Assembly: GCA_039816045.1 (NCBI GenBank)
Contig: JBCBYB010000009.1
Location: forward strand, 62,001-126,000
From: Thermohalobaculum sp039816045
Lineage (GTDB): Bacteria; Pseudomonadota; Alphaproteobacteria; Rhodobacterales; Rhodobacteraceae
Length of the DNA stretch: 64,000 bases
Direction of reading: 5' to 3'
The position numbers and the translations under genes were made by a program. The notes beneath the pieces are model-generated. The model saw only the letters and a list, made by a program, of their open reading frames with translations. It was not told the DNA's origin and made no database searches. Position 1 is the first letter of the stretch. Each line of letters starts with the position of its first letter. Positions 8,580 through 17,146 of the stretch are shown one piece after another.

Positions 8580-9950
8580 ATGAGCACCGAATCAACGATG
8601 GCGGCGCGCCTTCGAATCGACCCAGCGGAAGCGCTTTCCGCACTCCCGAAGCCATCCAACACAGAACGGTTCTCGGTAGCCGCCACCATCTGCGACAGAG
8701 CACGCGAAGATCTCGCTCGGAGAGGCTACAAACCTGACGGAGAAAAACATCTCCGGCGTTTCAGCATTTGGGAAATCACCACCTATATGATGCCGCTAAC
8801 AGCACAACACCTGCGGCGTGTTTTGAAAGCAAACCCAGAACTCCCGCAGGGCACGACAGAAGGGCCACGCGCTACCCGCTGGTTCAATCTCGAGGAAATA
8901 AACAAAATACGCGCATTCCTCGATGATCAAGGCCAACAGACAAAGGGCTACCGTCCCTATCGACCGCGCGACCTACCTGCCAAGATCATAACTCTATCGA
9001 ATTTTAAGGGGGGAGTCGCAAAGACCACAACCGCTGCTCATCTTGCAATGGCAGCCGCCTTGGACGGCTATCGTGTGCTAGTCATCGATCTAGACAGCCA
9101 AGCCTCGATGAGCACGATCTTCGGGGTGCCAGCGGAACACGAAGCCGAAACTGCGTATGCCGTCCTCAGTCGTGACAGGGCCCGGCATCTCGAGGCCAGA
9201 CTTAGTGGGGCAGGGCGAGGAGAAGCAGAGCTCAGCGAAGATGTGCGGGCCGCATTAACGGTCGATGCCGATAGCGTCATCCGCCCAACTCATTGGCCGA
9301 CCATCGACATCCTTCCGGCGCAGCTGAACCTCTATTGGGCAGAGTTCCAGGTACCCGTTTGGCTACAGGGACAGCGGGATTGGCCTTTCTGGGGCGCGCT
9401 ACGTCGGTTCCTCGCCGCGGAAAATCTGCTTGAGCAGTACGACATCATCATCGTCGATACACCGCCGGCACTCGGCTATCTAACGATAAATGCTCTCGAC
9501 GCGGCCGACATCCTTCTTATTCCGGTTGGAGCCTCCTTCATAGAGTTCGACTCTACAGGACGCTTCTTCGACATGTTGCACACGACCTTCGCAAGCATCG
9601 AAGAGTCGATGGCACGACTGACTGATCACCCACCAACCTTCTCATGGGATGCGGTGCAGGTTCTCCTGACCCGATACGACGCAGCTCAGCAGAGTGATCT
9701 CGCGAACGTCATACAGGTCTACCTCGACGACTTCGTAGCGTCGCATCGGCAGGAGTTCACGGCACTCGTGGGCCAGGCTGGCGAACGGGTGTCCGGAATC
9801 TATGAAGCGGACTACACAGATTTCAATCGCGATACCTACAGGCGAGGGCGTGAGAGCTTCGACCGAACATATCTCGAGATGAAGCGATTGCTCGTTGGAT
9901 GCTGGGAGCGCGATCGCCGCGCCGCCGCGGAAAAGGGAGAGGTCGCATGA
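8580..9950 (+). CDS. parA: ParA partition ATPase (type Ia)
   Basis: 456-aa ATPase that segregates plasmid copies with ParB and parS. An N-terminal DNA-binding extension of about 130 residues includes a HTH-like region (HLRRFSIWEITTYM). The ATPase core has a deviant Walker A, KGGVAKTT at 143-150, Walker A' VLVIDLDSQAS near 166, and Walker B IIIVDTPPALG near 289. The N-terminal extension places it with P1/P7-type ParA, which also represses its own promoter. Its stop overlaps the parB ATG (ATGA). Confidence 0.9.
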   Translation: MSTESTMAARLRIDPAEALSALPKPSNTERFSVAATICDRAREDLARRGYKPDGEKHLRRFSIWEITTYMMPLTAQHLRRVLKANPELPQGTTEGPRATRWFNLEEINKIRAFLDDQGQQTKGYRPYRPRDLPAKIITLSNFKGGVAKTTTAAHLAMAAALDGYRVLVIDLDSQASMSTIFGVPAEHEAETAYAVLSRDRARHLEARLSGAGRGEAELSEDVRAALTVDADSVIRPTHWPTIDILPAQLNLYWAEFQVPVWLQGQRDWPFWGALRRFLAAENLLEQYDIIIVDTPPALGYLTINALDAADILLIPVGASFIEFDSTGRFFDMLHTTFASIEESMARLTDHPPTFSWDAVQVLLTRYDAAQQSDLANVIQVYLDDFVASHRQEFTALVGQAGERVSGIYEADYTDFNRDTYRRGRESFDRTYLEMKRLLVGCWERDRRAAAEKGEVA

Positions 9951-11038
9951 GCAGAAAGCGCCTGGGTGCTATCGATCCCAGCGCCGCGCGCGAGGTCCGC
10001 GAAAGCGCCGAACAATCCGCAAAGGAGAGCCGTCGAGCAGCACTCGGCACGGCACCCCCAATCGCTCAGGTTGCCGGCGAGGTTGGACACGGGATCGAAA
10101 CTGAGCTTGCACGACTTCGCGAAGAGAACCGACAGCTCGCCTCCCGAACGGAAGAATTCTCTAAGGCAGAAGCTGAGGGACGTCTCGTTCATCGCGTCCC
10201 GTTGGACGATATCGATGCACAAGCCATCCTCAGAGATCGGAGCTCTCTCGATCGATCCGCGGAGGAGTGGGACGCACTCAAAACCAGTCTCAAGTCGAAC
10301 GGGCAGCAGACACCAGTCGAACTCGTACCAATGTCTGACGGCGAAAAGCCCTATGGTCTTGTCACAGGCCTGCGTCGCCTCTCTGCGCTCTTAGAACTAC
10401 GCAAAGAGACCGGTGATACCCGCTTCGATACGGTTCTGGCCTTCGTCAGACCGCCTCGTCCCACGGCCGACAAGCTAGTCGCCATGATCGAAGAGAACGA
10501 GATCCGGCTGGGAATTAGTTTCTACGAACGCGGACGAATATGCGTCCTCGCTGCCGAGGCGGACGTTTTTCCAGACACCGAAGCCGCCATTGGCGGGCTG
10601 TTCGCCAGCTCCAACCGCAATCGGCGCTACAAGATCCGTTGCTTCGCGACAATTCACGAGGTCTTGGGATCGAGGCTCAAATTTCCTGAGGCAATCGGTG
10701 AACGTCTGGGGATCGCGATCGCCCAGGAGCTTCGGAGTGGTCGTGGTGAGGCCCTCGTGGCTGGTCTAGACGAGTGGCGTGACGCCCTGACGACTTCGGA
10801 AAAGGAAGTTGCGTTTCTGGGAGAGTTCGTCGGATCTCGAGGCCGTTTCGCTCAGCGAAGAGCCGGCCGGCAATCCCCAGTCCGCGCCGAATGGAAGGGT
10901 CGCGACGGTGCTCGGGTCACCGCCGTCAATCGAGATGGCAAGGTCGCCGTAACGATCGAGGGGCTCTCCGACGCAGATCAGAAGGGTCTGGAGCGTCTCG
11001 TAACCTGGCTTGGGGCCCGTGTGCAGCCAGACAGATAG
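9947..11038 (+). CDS. parB: ParB centromere-binding protein
   Basis: 363-aa protein. After a basic N-terminus and a helical segment, a ParB/Srx-like domain begins near residue 85 (HRVPLDDID, then LKTSLKSNGQQTPVEL and GLVTGLRRLSALLEL), followed by an HTH region. ATG at 9947 is chosen because it overlaps the parA stop and avoids a short arginine-rich extension upstream. Identical palindromes on both sides of repA-parAB are the likely binding sites. Confidence 0.88.
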   Translation: MSRKRLGAIDPSAAREVRESAEQSAKESRRAALGTAPPIAQVAGEVGHGIETELARLREENRQLASRTEEFSKAEAEGRLVHRVPLDDIDAQAILRDRSSLDRSAEEWDALKTSLKSNGQQTPVELVPMSDGEKPYGLVTGLRRLSALLELRKETGDTRFDTVLAFVRPPRPTADKLVAMIEENEIRLGISFYERGRICVLAAEADVFPDTEAAIGGLFASSNRNRRYKIRCFATIHEVLGSRLKFPEAIGERLGIAIAQELRSGRGEALVAGLDEWRDALTTSEKEVAFLGEFVGSRGRFAQRRAGRQSPVRAEWKGRDGARVTAVNRDGKVAVTIEGLSDADQKGLERLVTWLGARVQPDR

Positions 11039-11048
11039 TGAGGGCGCC

Positions 11049-11064
11049 GTCACGCGCGCGTGAC
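11049..11064. promoter_or_regulatory. parS: parS-like palindrome, copy 3
   Basis: Third copy of the 16-bp palindrome, extended to a perfect 22-bp dyad (11046-11067), 10 bp after the parB stop. Confidence 0.7.
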
Positions 11065-11105
11065 GGCTCTTTGGGGAGAGGCGAGAGCGAGGTTCGGGCC
11101 AGAGC

Positions 11106-11125
11106 GGCCCGAAACGGGCCTTTTT
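11106..11125 (+). terminator. Rho-independent terminator after parAB
   Basis: GGCCCG-AAA-CGGGCC stem-loop followed by five T. It lies between parB and the next gene, only 18 bp before the next ATG, so it may also act as a leader structure for that gene. Confidence 0.7.
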
Positions 11126-11143
11126 GAGAGAAAGGAGCCCGGC

Positions 11144-12061
11144 ATGACCCGCACCGCACGAGAGATCTGCCTCGCCCTTGGTGGGCGGTGGCATGAGTCG
11201 TACGGCACCGCGTGGTGTCCCGCCCACGATAACAGACGGACACCGGCACTGAGCCTTGCCGACGGCCGTGACGGCCGTTTGCTCGTGAAGTGCCATGCGG
11301 GCTGCGACTTCCGCGACATCATGGAAGCGCTGCGCGACCGTGGTCTCGTTCCTCCGCTCAAGCGGAGATCATGGCGGCCGGCGCCCACCAGAAGGCGTTC
11401 AACCCTCTTTGAGGACGCCCTCGGCGACCCGGCAACGACGCCAGCGCATCGCGAGACCGCGATGCGGCTCTGGGGTGCGTGCTTGCCGCTCGAGGACACA
11501 CTGGCGGCCGACTACCTCGAATGCCGTTCCATCACGCTTCCGCGCGCGGACGCTTTGCGCTTCAGCCCATCCTGCTGGCACGGGCCGCATGCCTGCTCCT
11601 ATCCGGCACTCGTCGCGCGCGTGGATCGGGTCGGAGAAGAGCGCCCGGTCGGCATCCACCGAACCTATCTCTCGCTTCGCGCGACGAAGATAGCGCAAGA
11701 CCCCGCGCGGCTTACGCTCGGGACAATTCGGGGCGCGGCCGTGCGCCTCGTCCAGTGGCAGGGGGCCTTGCTCGTCGCCGAAGGAATCGAGACGGCCCTC
11801 TCCGCCGCCGCCCTGACCGCTCCTTCCGGTGCCTCCGTCTGGGCGACCCTGACTGCTTCGGGCATGGCGGGGCTTACCCTCCCGACAGTTCCCGGCGACC
11901 TTATCATCGCTCCCGACAATGACGCGGTGGGTCTCGCCGCTGCAGCGGCGCTCGGGCAGCGCGCGAGAGCCCTTGGCTGGAGCGTCAGCCGCCAGACGCC
12001 GCCGGCAGGATTTGGCGACTGGAACGATGTCGCGCAGTCAGGGGTGTCGGCTTCGGGGTAG
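11144..12061 (+). CDS. Toprim/zinc-ribbon primase-like protein
   Basis: 305-aa protein resembling plasmid and phage primase-type proteins (CHC2-like zinc finger plus Toprim_3). Zinc ligands are visible in WCPAHDN and VKCHAGCDF (residues about 25-60). The Toprim core follows: a GALLVAEGIETALSAAAL segment carrying the conserved Glu and DLIIAPDNDAVG carrying the D-x-D near the C-terminus. ATG at 11144 has AAGGAG upstream. It probably primes DNA synthesis on plasmid single strands; it lacks a helicase domain. Confidence 0.7.
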   Translation: MTRTAREICLALGGRWHESYGTAWCPAHDNRRTPALSLADGRDGRLLVKCHAGCDFRDIMEALRDRGLVPPLKRRSWRPAPTRRRSTLFEDALGDPATTPAHRETAMRLWGACLPLEDTLAADYLECRSITLPRADALRFSPSCWHGPHACSYPALVARVDRVGEERPVGIHRTYLSLRATKIAQDPARLTLGTIRGAAVRLVQWQGALLVAEGIETALSAAALTAPSGASVWATLTASGMAGLTLPTVPGDLIIAPDNDAVGLAAAAALGQRARALGWSVSRQTPPAGFGDWNDVAQSGVSASG

Positions 12062-12103
12062 GGCAGGGCGGGCGTTGAGAGGAAAGCCGGGTCGGGTTCT
12101 TGG

Positions 12104-12122
12104 CGCCCCCGGATGGGGGGCG
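12104..12122 (+). other. Leader hairpin before the ParB-like gene
   Basis: CGCCCCC / GGGGGCG, 7-bp stem with a 5-nt loop, followed by an A-rich SD region and the ATG at 12144. One of four similarly placed hairpins (see 11106, 14109, 14406). No T-run follows, so it is not a classic terminator. Confidence 0.45.
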
Positions 12123-12143
12123 GCAAAGAAAAGGATCCTCCAC

Positions 12144-14102
12144 ATGACCGACCAATCCACCGAGACCGCGCCGAAGGGTGCCGCCGTCGAGATCCCGCTC
12201 GACCGGCTGACGCTCTCCCCGCTCAACCCCCGCCGCGGCGACGGTCATACCGATATCGACGCCTTGGAAGCGAGCCTGCGCACCTGCGGCCTCCTGCAAA
12301 ACCTCGCGGGGATCCGCGACGCTGACGGCTCGGTCGCCATCGTCGCGGGTGGCTGCCGGCTGCGCGCCCTCAAACGCATCGCCGAGGAGGACGCGCTGGA
12401 CCCCGCCACCGTGCGGGTCCCCGTCGTTCTCGCCGCGGACGAGACCGAGGCGCTCCGCTGGGCGGGCGCAGAGAACCTCGTCCGCCGCTCGTTCCACGCC
12501 GCCGAGGAAATCCGCGCCTTCGCGCAGATGGCAGAGGCCGGCGCTGCGCCGGAGACCATCGCCAGCGCCTTCGGCGCGACGGTCCGGCATGTGAAGGGCC
12601 GCCTCCGGCTCGCGGGGCTGCCGGAGCCGATCCTCGCGGCGCTGGCCGAGGACAGGATCACCCTCGACATCGCGGCTGCCTACACGGTCACGGAGGACCC
12701 GGCGCGGGCTCTGGCGGTCTTCGAGGAGATCGACGGCACCTATCTCAGCGGCTACCCGCGCGAGATCCGGGCGCGCCAGACCAGCGAAGCCTGCCGTGGC
12801 GACGACCGGCTCGCGGCCTTCGTCAGGCGTGAGGCCTACGAGGCGGCGGGCGGCGCCGTGCGCGAGGATCTCTTCGGCGAGGAGGTCTACTTCGAGGACG
12901 GGGCGCTGGTTGCCCGTCTCGCCGAGGAGAAGCTCGCCGAAGCGGCGAAGGCGATGGAGGCCGAGGGCTGGGCCTGGGTCAGCCACGGGCTCGCGCACTT
13001 CGACTACGAGGCGATTGCCGGACGGGTCTATCCCGACGCGCCGGAGATCCCGGACGAGGATGCCGCGCGCTACGATGCGCTGTCGGAGGCGATCGAGAGC
13101 GGAGCGGCGACCGCCGAGGAGGAGGCCGAGTTCGAAGCCCTGCAGGCGGCCTGCGACGTGGAGATCTACACGGGCGCTCAGAAGGCAGTGTCGGGCGTTC
13201 ACCTGACCATCGGCCATCGCGGCGCGCTCGACGTGTCTCGCGGCATCGTGCGCGAGGAGGAGCTCGACGCCGCCATCGAGGCGGGCCTTGTGCAACGGGT
13301 CGAGAAGCGCCGGCAGCCAGCCTCCGAAAGGGCAGGGGAGAAGCCGCTCTACTCGGGCGCGCTGGCGGCAGACCTCGGTATCGTGCGCACGGCTGCGCTG
13401 CAGGCGGCGCTCCTAGCCAAGCCGGCCCTGGCGCTCGATTTCCTCACCTTCGTGCTCACCGAGCGCCTTGGCGTGGGGACCAACCCCGTCGGTCTCTCGA
13501 CCGATCCGCCGAAGAACGCGCTCGAGGAGGATCCCGGGCTCGTCCTGCCCGAGGCCCTTGCTGGCGACGAGGCGCTCCATGCGCCGCTTCGCGGGGTGGA
13601 AGCCGCCGCCGCCTTCGCGGCCTTCCGCGAGCGGCCGAAGCGACAGAAGAACGCGATGCTGACCGCGGCGATCGCCCGTCTCGTCGGCACGAAGCTCGCG
13701 CTCGGAGAGACGAACCCGATGGCGGAACGTCTCGCCGCCGAGGCCGGGCTCGAGGTGCGCGCGGTCTGGACACCCACGGAGGCGTTCTTCTCGCGCCTGC
13801 CGAAGGCCCGCCTCCTCGAGATCTACGACGCGGTCATGCAGAAGCCCTCCGGCCGGGCCCAACTGGAGAAGCAGAAGAAGGGCGACGTGGCCCGCTGGCT
13901 GCACCTGATCTTCACGGAAGATGCAAAGGGGCCGACCCTGACGGGGGAGCAGCGCGAGCGCATGCGCGCCTGGCTGCCCGATGGCATGGCGCCCATGCCT
14001 GCAGAGCCCGGCGAGGCCGAGATCACTTCCACAGGCGACACGGCCGAAGAGGACACCGGTGGCGAGCACGACGCCGAACCCGTCGTGGCCGCCGCCGAGT
14101 GA
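12144..14102 (+). CDS. Large ParB/Spo0J-like nuclease-domain protein
   Basis: 652-aa member of the long plasmid ParB-like group, distinct from the true ParB at 9947. The N-terminal ParB/Srx domain is clear (EIPLDRLTLSPLNPR, IVAGGCRLRALKRIAEE, ENLVRRSFHAAEEIRAFAQM) and is followed by an HTH/KorB-like part (TIASAFGATVRHVKGRLRLA). The remaining 400 residues are acidic and helical with no motif I recognise. Such genes accompany ArdC on alphaproteobacterial plasmids, and an accessory role in incoming DNA or regulation is likely. ATG at 12144 has AAGGA upstream. Confidence 0.7.
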   Translation: MTDQSTETAPKGAAVEIPLDRLTLSPLNPRRGDGHTDIDALEASLRTCGLLQNLAGIRDADGSVAIVAGGCRLRALKRIAEEDALDPATVRVPVVLAADETEALRWAGAENLVRRSFHAAEEIRAFAQMAEAGAAPETIASAFGATVRHVKGRLRLAGLPEPILAALAEDRITLDIAAAYTVTEDPARALAVFEEIDGTYLSGYPREIRARQTSEACRGDDRLAAFVRREAYEAAGGAVREDLFGEEVYFEDGALVARLAEEKLAEAAKAMEAEGWAWVSHGLAHFDYEAIAGRVYPDAPEIPDEDAARYDALSEAIESGAATAEEEAEFEALQAACDVEIYTGAQKAVSGVHLTIGHRGALDVSRGIVREEELDAAIEAGLVQRVEKRRQPASERAGEKPLYSGALAADLGIVRTAALQAALLAKPALALDFLTFVLTERLGVGTNPVGLSTDPPKNALEEDPGLVLPEALAGDEALHAPLRGVEAAAAFAAFRERPKRQKNAMLTAAIARLVGTKLALGETNPMAERLAAEAGLEVRAVWTPTEAFFSRLPKARLLEIYDAVMQKPSGRAQLEKQKKGDVARWLHLIFTEDAKGPTLTGEQRERMRAWLPDGMAPMPAEPGEAEITSTGDTAEEDTGGEHDAEPVVAAAE

Positions 14103-14108
14103 GTCCCA

Positions 14109-14136
14109 AGCGGGCGCTGCGGAAGCGGCGCCCGCT
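14109..14136 (+). other. Leader hairpin before the 71-aa gene
   Basis: AGCGGGCGC / GCGCCCGCT, a 9-bp stem with a 10-nt loop and no T-run, directly after the preceding stop codon and 22 bp before the next ATG. Confidence 0.45.
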
Positions 14137-14158
14137 CCATCTGCATGGGGAGATTATC

Positions 14159-14374
14159 ATGACTGCCACAGCCAAGCGAGGGGCACCGAGACGCTACCGC
14201 ATCGCCCCGGCTGCCCGCGCCGAGATCGTTGCGCTCTACGGCGCGCGCTTCGCGCCGAGCGTCCTTGTCGAGGATCGGTTTCATCCCGCAGGCTGCTTCT
14301 ACCGTTCGGTCGACGGCGAAACGGGGCAGGGCCGCACACTCTTCGACGACGTCGGCGTTCGGCATCGGCGATGA
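14159..14374 (+). CDS. Small conserved-type hypothetical protein
   Basis: 71-aa basic protein (MTATAKRGAPRRYRIAPAAR, then HPAGCFYRSVDGETGQGRTL) that I do not recognise. ATG at 14159 has GGGGAG upstream and lies in a block where each gene has its own hairpin leader, supporting expression. Frame and codon use match the neighbours. An antirestriction or DNA-modification-related role would fit the block but is only a guess. Confidence 0.5.
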   Translation: MTATAKRGAPRRYRIAPAARAEIVALYGARFAPSVLVEDRFHPAGCFYRSVDGETGQGRTLFDDVGVRHRR

Positions 14375-14405
14375 TCCCGAGAGGAAAGCTTTGGGCAGGG
14401 CAGAG

Positions 14406-14423
14406 GCGACCGATTCCGGTCGC
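14406..14423 (+). other. Leader hairpin before ardC
   Basis: GCGACCG / CGGTCGC, a 7-bp stem with a 4-nt loop, then AGAGAAAGGA (14427-14436), the same 10 bp found at 11127-11136 before the Toprim gene. Confidence 0.45.
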
Positions 14424-14444
14424 TTCAGAGAAAGGACCAGCCCG

Positions 14445-15470
14445 ATGTCCCGCCCGACCCGCACCGCCGCACCCTCGGCGAAACCCCGCCGCGATATCGC
14501 CCAGGAGATCACCGACCAGATTGTCGCCAAGCTCGAGGAGGGTGGCGATCTGCCGTGGCGCCAGCCCTGGAAGACCACGAAGGTCGGCTTGCCGCTCCGT
14601 CACGAGGGCACCGCCTATCGCGGCATCAATGTCTTCCTCCTCGCCCTCAGCGCGATGGCGCATGGTTACGGCTCAGCCCATTGGATGACCTACCGACAGG
14701 CTGCGGAGCTCGGCGGGCAGGTGCGCAAGGGCGAGCGCGCGACGACGGTCGTCTATTACGGCACCGCGCGCGACAGGCGCGCCGAGGATCCGGGAGAGCA
14801 CGTCTCCGATGCCGACGGCGACGAGCGCCACTACCGCTTCCTTAAGTCCTTCGCCGTCTTCAACGCATGCCAGATCGACGGGCTCCCCGATCGGTATCGA
14901 CCGGACCCCGCTGCGCTCGACGGCGGCGCGCGCCGGCCCGCGGCCGGCGACCCGCTCTTTGCGCTCGCCGAGGCGATGACAGCGGGGCTCGGCGTCGGCT
15001 ATGCCGAGGGTGGCGAGCGGGCCTGCTACAGTCCGGGTGAGGACAGGATCTCAATGCCGGCGATCGAGCGCTTCGAGAGCGTCGAGACCTATCTCGCCAC
15101 GCGCTTTCACGAGCACGCCCACGCGACCGAGGTGCCGGCCCGTCTCGGCATTGACTACGGCCCAAAGATCTTCGGCAACGAGGCCTATGCCAAGGGCGAG
15201 CTCTACGCGGAGCTGACCTCGGCGCTCCTCGGCGCCCATTTCGGCTTCGCGCCCGGCCACGTCGACGACCACGCCGCCTATGTGCAGTCCTGGCTGAAGC
15301 TGCTGCGCGGCGACAAACGGTTCATTCTGAAGGCCGCGGCGGATGCGCAGCGCGGCGTCGACTATCTTCTCGAAGCTGTTGAGCGTGGACGACTTTCGAC
15401 GGCGCCATCTGTTGCAACAGCTCATGAGGCTTCAGCACATCGTGCTCAGGCGACGGTCCTGTCAACGTAA
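14445..15470 (+). CDS. ardC: ArdC-like antirestriction protein (ssDNA-binding plus zincin)
   Basis: 341-aa protein of the ArdC/DUF1738 family. The N-terminal ssDNA-binding domain shows ITDQIVAKLEEGGDLPWRQP, GTAYRGINVFLLAL and the YGSAHWMTYRQAAELGGQV motif. The C-terminal metallopeptidase-like domain has HEHAH near residue 225, an HExxH zinc motif, with ELTSALLGAHFG after it. ArdC protects single-stranded plasmid DNA entering a new host from restriction. AAAGGA precedes ATG 14445. The last 20 residues look unlike the family and may reflect sequence acquired at the boundary with the next cargo block. Confidence 0.8.
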   Translation: MSRPTRTAAPSAKPRRDIAQEITDQIVAKLEEGGDLPWRQPWKTTKVGLPLRHEGTAYRGINVFLLALSAMAHGYGSAHWMTYRQAAELGGQVRKGERATTVVYYGTARDRRAEDPGEHVSDADGDERHYRFLKSFAVFNACQIDGLPDRYRPDPAALDGGARRPAAGDPLFALAEAMTAGLGVGYAEGGERACYSPGEDRISMPAIERFESVETYLATRFHEHAHATEVPARLGIDYGPKIFGNEAYAKGELYAELTSALLGAHFGFAPGHVDDHAAYVQSWLKLLRGDKRFILKAAADAQRGVDYLLEAVERGRLSTAPSVATAHEASAHRAQATVLST

Positions 15471-15720
15471 GCGATCGCAGCGTTGCGGGCGGCCCTCAAG
15501 GGCCACATCCACGCTCGACGCGGTGCGCGGCGTACTCCTCGTGCCTCCATCGTGGAGTTGCACCGGTCAGCCTCAGCCCTCACCGGCCGTCTATGCTGCA
15601 CGCGCGTTCCCGCTTTCCGCTAGTCGCTGCACTGGTTAACTGCCCAGCGTACCAAGGGCCGCAGTGCGAACTTTGCTACCGTTCGTGAAATGTCCGCTTT
15701 GGCGAAATCCCAAACGATCT

Positions 15721-16404
15721 TTACCTCACCGGAAAGAGCTTGCTGAACTTCTCTGCTCCAATCCGTGAGAAAGTCACCACCCGCGTTTTCTGATCTCGCT
15801 TGACCCAAGCCATCTCCTCGAACCGACTCAGAAACGCCCGCCCTAAGCTGCCCGCCAGATGTGATCTACGCTCACTCCAATCGAGGCACTCCCGACAAAG
15901 CGGCGCGCGTGCCCGCCGAAGGGCTTCGACGTCGATCTCGAAATCCTTGGCGAACGCAGCGCCTGCATCGGTCAATTCCAGTTCCTCGCCATTCAAAACC
16001 AGATGCCCACGCGCCATCAAGCTGTCGAACATCTGCGTGCCCATATCTCCGGCCAAGTGGTTGTAGCAAACACGCGCCTGGCGCAGCTCCGCATCTTTGG
16101 GACCTGTTCGCTTTCTCAGGTATCCCGAACCAGCCGCAAGGCCCATCAAACCCTCCAGGACATGCGCAACGTCATCGCTGGCGAGCGAGAAATACTTGTG
16201 CCGTCCCTGCTTTCGGGGTCGCAGCAAGCCGCCCTCATCGAGCTTCGATAGATGCGAGCTGGCGGTCTGGATCGTAACCCCTGCCTCCTCGGCGAGTTCG
16301 CTGACCGTCAGAGCTTTGCCGCTCATAAGCACGGTCAGCATGTTGGCGCGGGCGGGATCGCCGATCAAAGCAGCGATATGGGCAATGTCTGGACCTTCTC
16401 TCAT
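15721..16404 (-). CDS. ArsR-family winged-helix regulator
   Basis: 227-aa repressor-like protein. The winged helix occupies residues about 5-85 (LIGDPARANMLTVLMSGKAL, VSELAEEAGVTIQTASSHLS and LRPRKQGRHKYFSL). The C-terminal 130 residues, with ARVCYNHLAGDMG and PLCRECLDWSERRSHLAG, match a subgroup of ArsR regulators not tied to metals. It is divergent from the NIPSNAP-ABM-EamA operon, which it probably represses; the signal is unknown. Confidence 0.82.
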   Translation of the reverse strand: MREGPDIAHIAALIGDPARANMLTVLMSGKALTVSELAEEAGVTIQTASSHLSKLDEGGLLRPRKQGRHKYFSLASDDVAHVLEGLMGLAAGSGYLRKRTGPKDAELRQARVCYNHLAGDMGTQMFDSLMARGHLVLNGEELELTDAGAAFAKDFEIDVEALRRARAPLCRECLDWSERRSHLAGSLGRAFLSRFEEMAWVKRDQKTRVVTFSRIGAEKFSKLFPVR

Positions 16405-16478
16405 AGTTCGACCTTAATCGAAGCATCAGCTGTTGGCAAACGTCTAGGATCGGGAAAACACACTTGAAGGAATCCATC

Positions 16479-16802
16479 ATGCTGACCTGCGTTATTCGCT
16501 ACCATATCGATCCGACTAAGAAGGCCCAGTTCGAGGAGTATTCCCGCAACTGGGGCCAGGCGATCCCGCGCTGCGGTGCTGGTTTGATTGGCTACTATGC
16601 CCCGCATGAGGGGTCATCGACCCTCGCCTATGGCATCTACAACGTCGCGAGTCTGGCCGACTACGAAGCCTATCGCGCGCGCCTCGCCGCTGATCCGCTT
16701 GGCCGAGAGAACTACGAGTTCGCCCAAAAGGAAAAGTTTCTGCTCCGGGAAGACCGAACCTGGCTCAAGCTCGCTTCTTCACCGCATGGTGACAGCGCAT
16801 GA
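16479..16802 (+). CDS. NIPSNAP-family protein
   Basis: 107-aa dimeric alpha-beta barrel protein (MLTCVIRYHIDPTKKAQFEE, then YSRNWGQAIPRCGAGLIGYY). NIPSNAP proteins are small ferredoxin-like-fold proteins of uncertain reaction. ATG at 16479 has GAAGGA 7 nt upstream; an upstream TTG at 16464 is less likely. First gene of a three-gene operon coupled by ATGA overlaps with the ABM monooxygenase and EamA genes. Confidence 0.75.
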   Translation: MLTCVIRYHIDPTKKAQFEEYSRNWGQAIPRCGAGLIGYYAPHEGSSTLAYGIYNVASLADYEAYRARLAADPLGRENYEFAQKEKFLLREDRTWLKLASSPHGDSA

Positions 16803-17146
16803 TCGCTGTGATCTTCGAAGTAGAACCGGCCGAGGGCCGCAAGGATGATTATCTCGACATCGCTGCCGAGATGCGCCCTATGCTTGACGAGATCGACGGC
16901 TTCATTTCCGTCGAGCGGTTCCAAAGCCTCACTGATCCAAGAAAAATCCTGTCTCTGTCGTTCTTCGAGGATGAAGACGCGATTGCGCGCTGGCGCAACC
17001 TAAGCGCTCATCGAGGTGCACAAGCGAAAGGGCGTAGAGGAGTCTTCGATGATTACCGCCTACGGATCGCCAGCGTGATCCGGGACTACGGCATGTTCGA
17101 CCGAGCACAAGCCCCTGCAGACAGCCGGAAGGCGCACACGGAATGA
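16799..17146 (+). CDS. Antibiotic biosynthesis monooxygenase (ABM)-like protein
   Basis: 115-aa protein with the ABM ferredoxin-like fold: an N-terminal MIAVIFEVEPAEGRKDDYLD strand-helix, then IDGFISVERFQSLTDPRKIL and LSFFEDEDAIARWRNLSAHR. Such enzymes oxidise small aromatic or quinone-like compounds without cofactors, or act as sensors. Its ATG overlaps the preceding stop, and its stop overlaps the EamA ATG. Confidence 0.75.
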   Translation: MIAVIFEVEPAEGRKDDYLDIAAEMRPMLDEIDGFISVERFQSLTDPRKILSLSFFEDEDAIARWRNLSAHRGAQAKGRRGVFDDYRLRIASVIRDYGMFDRAQAPADSRKAHTE

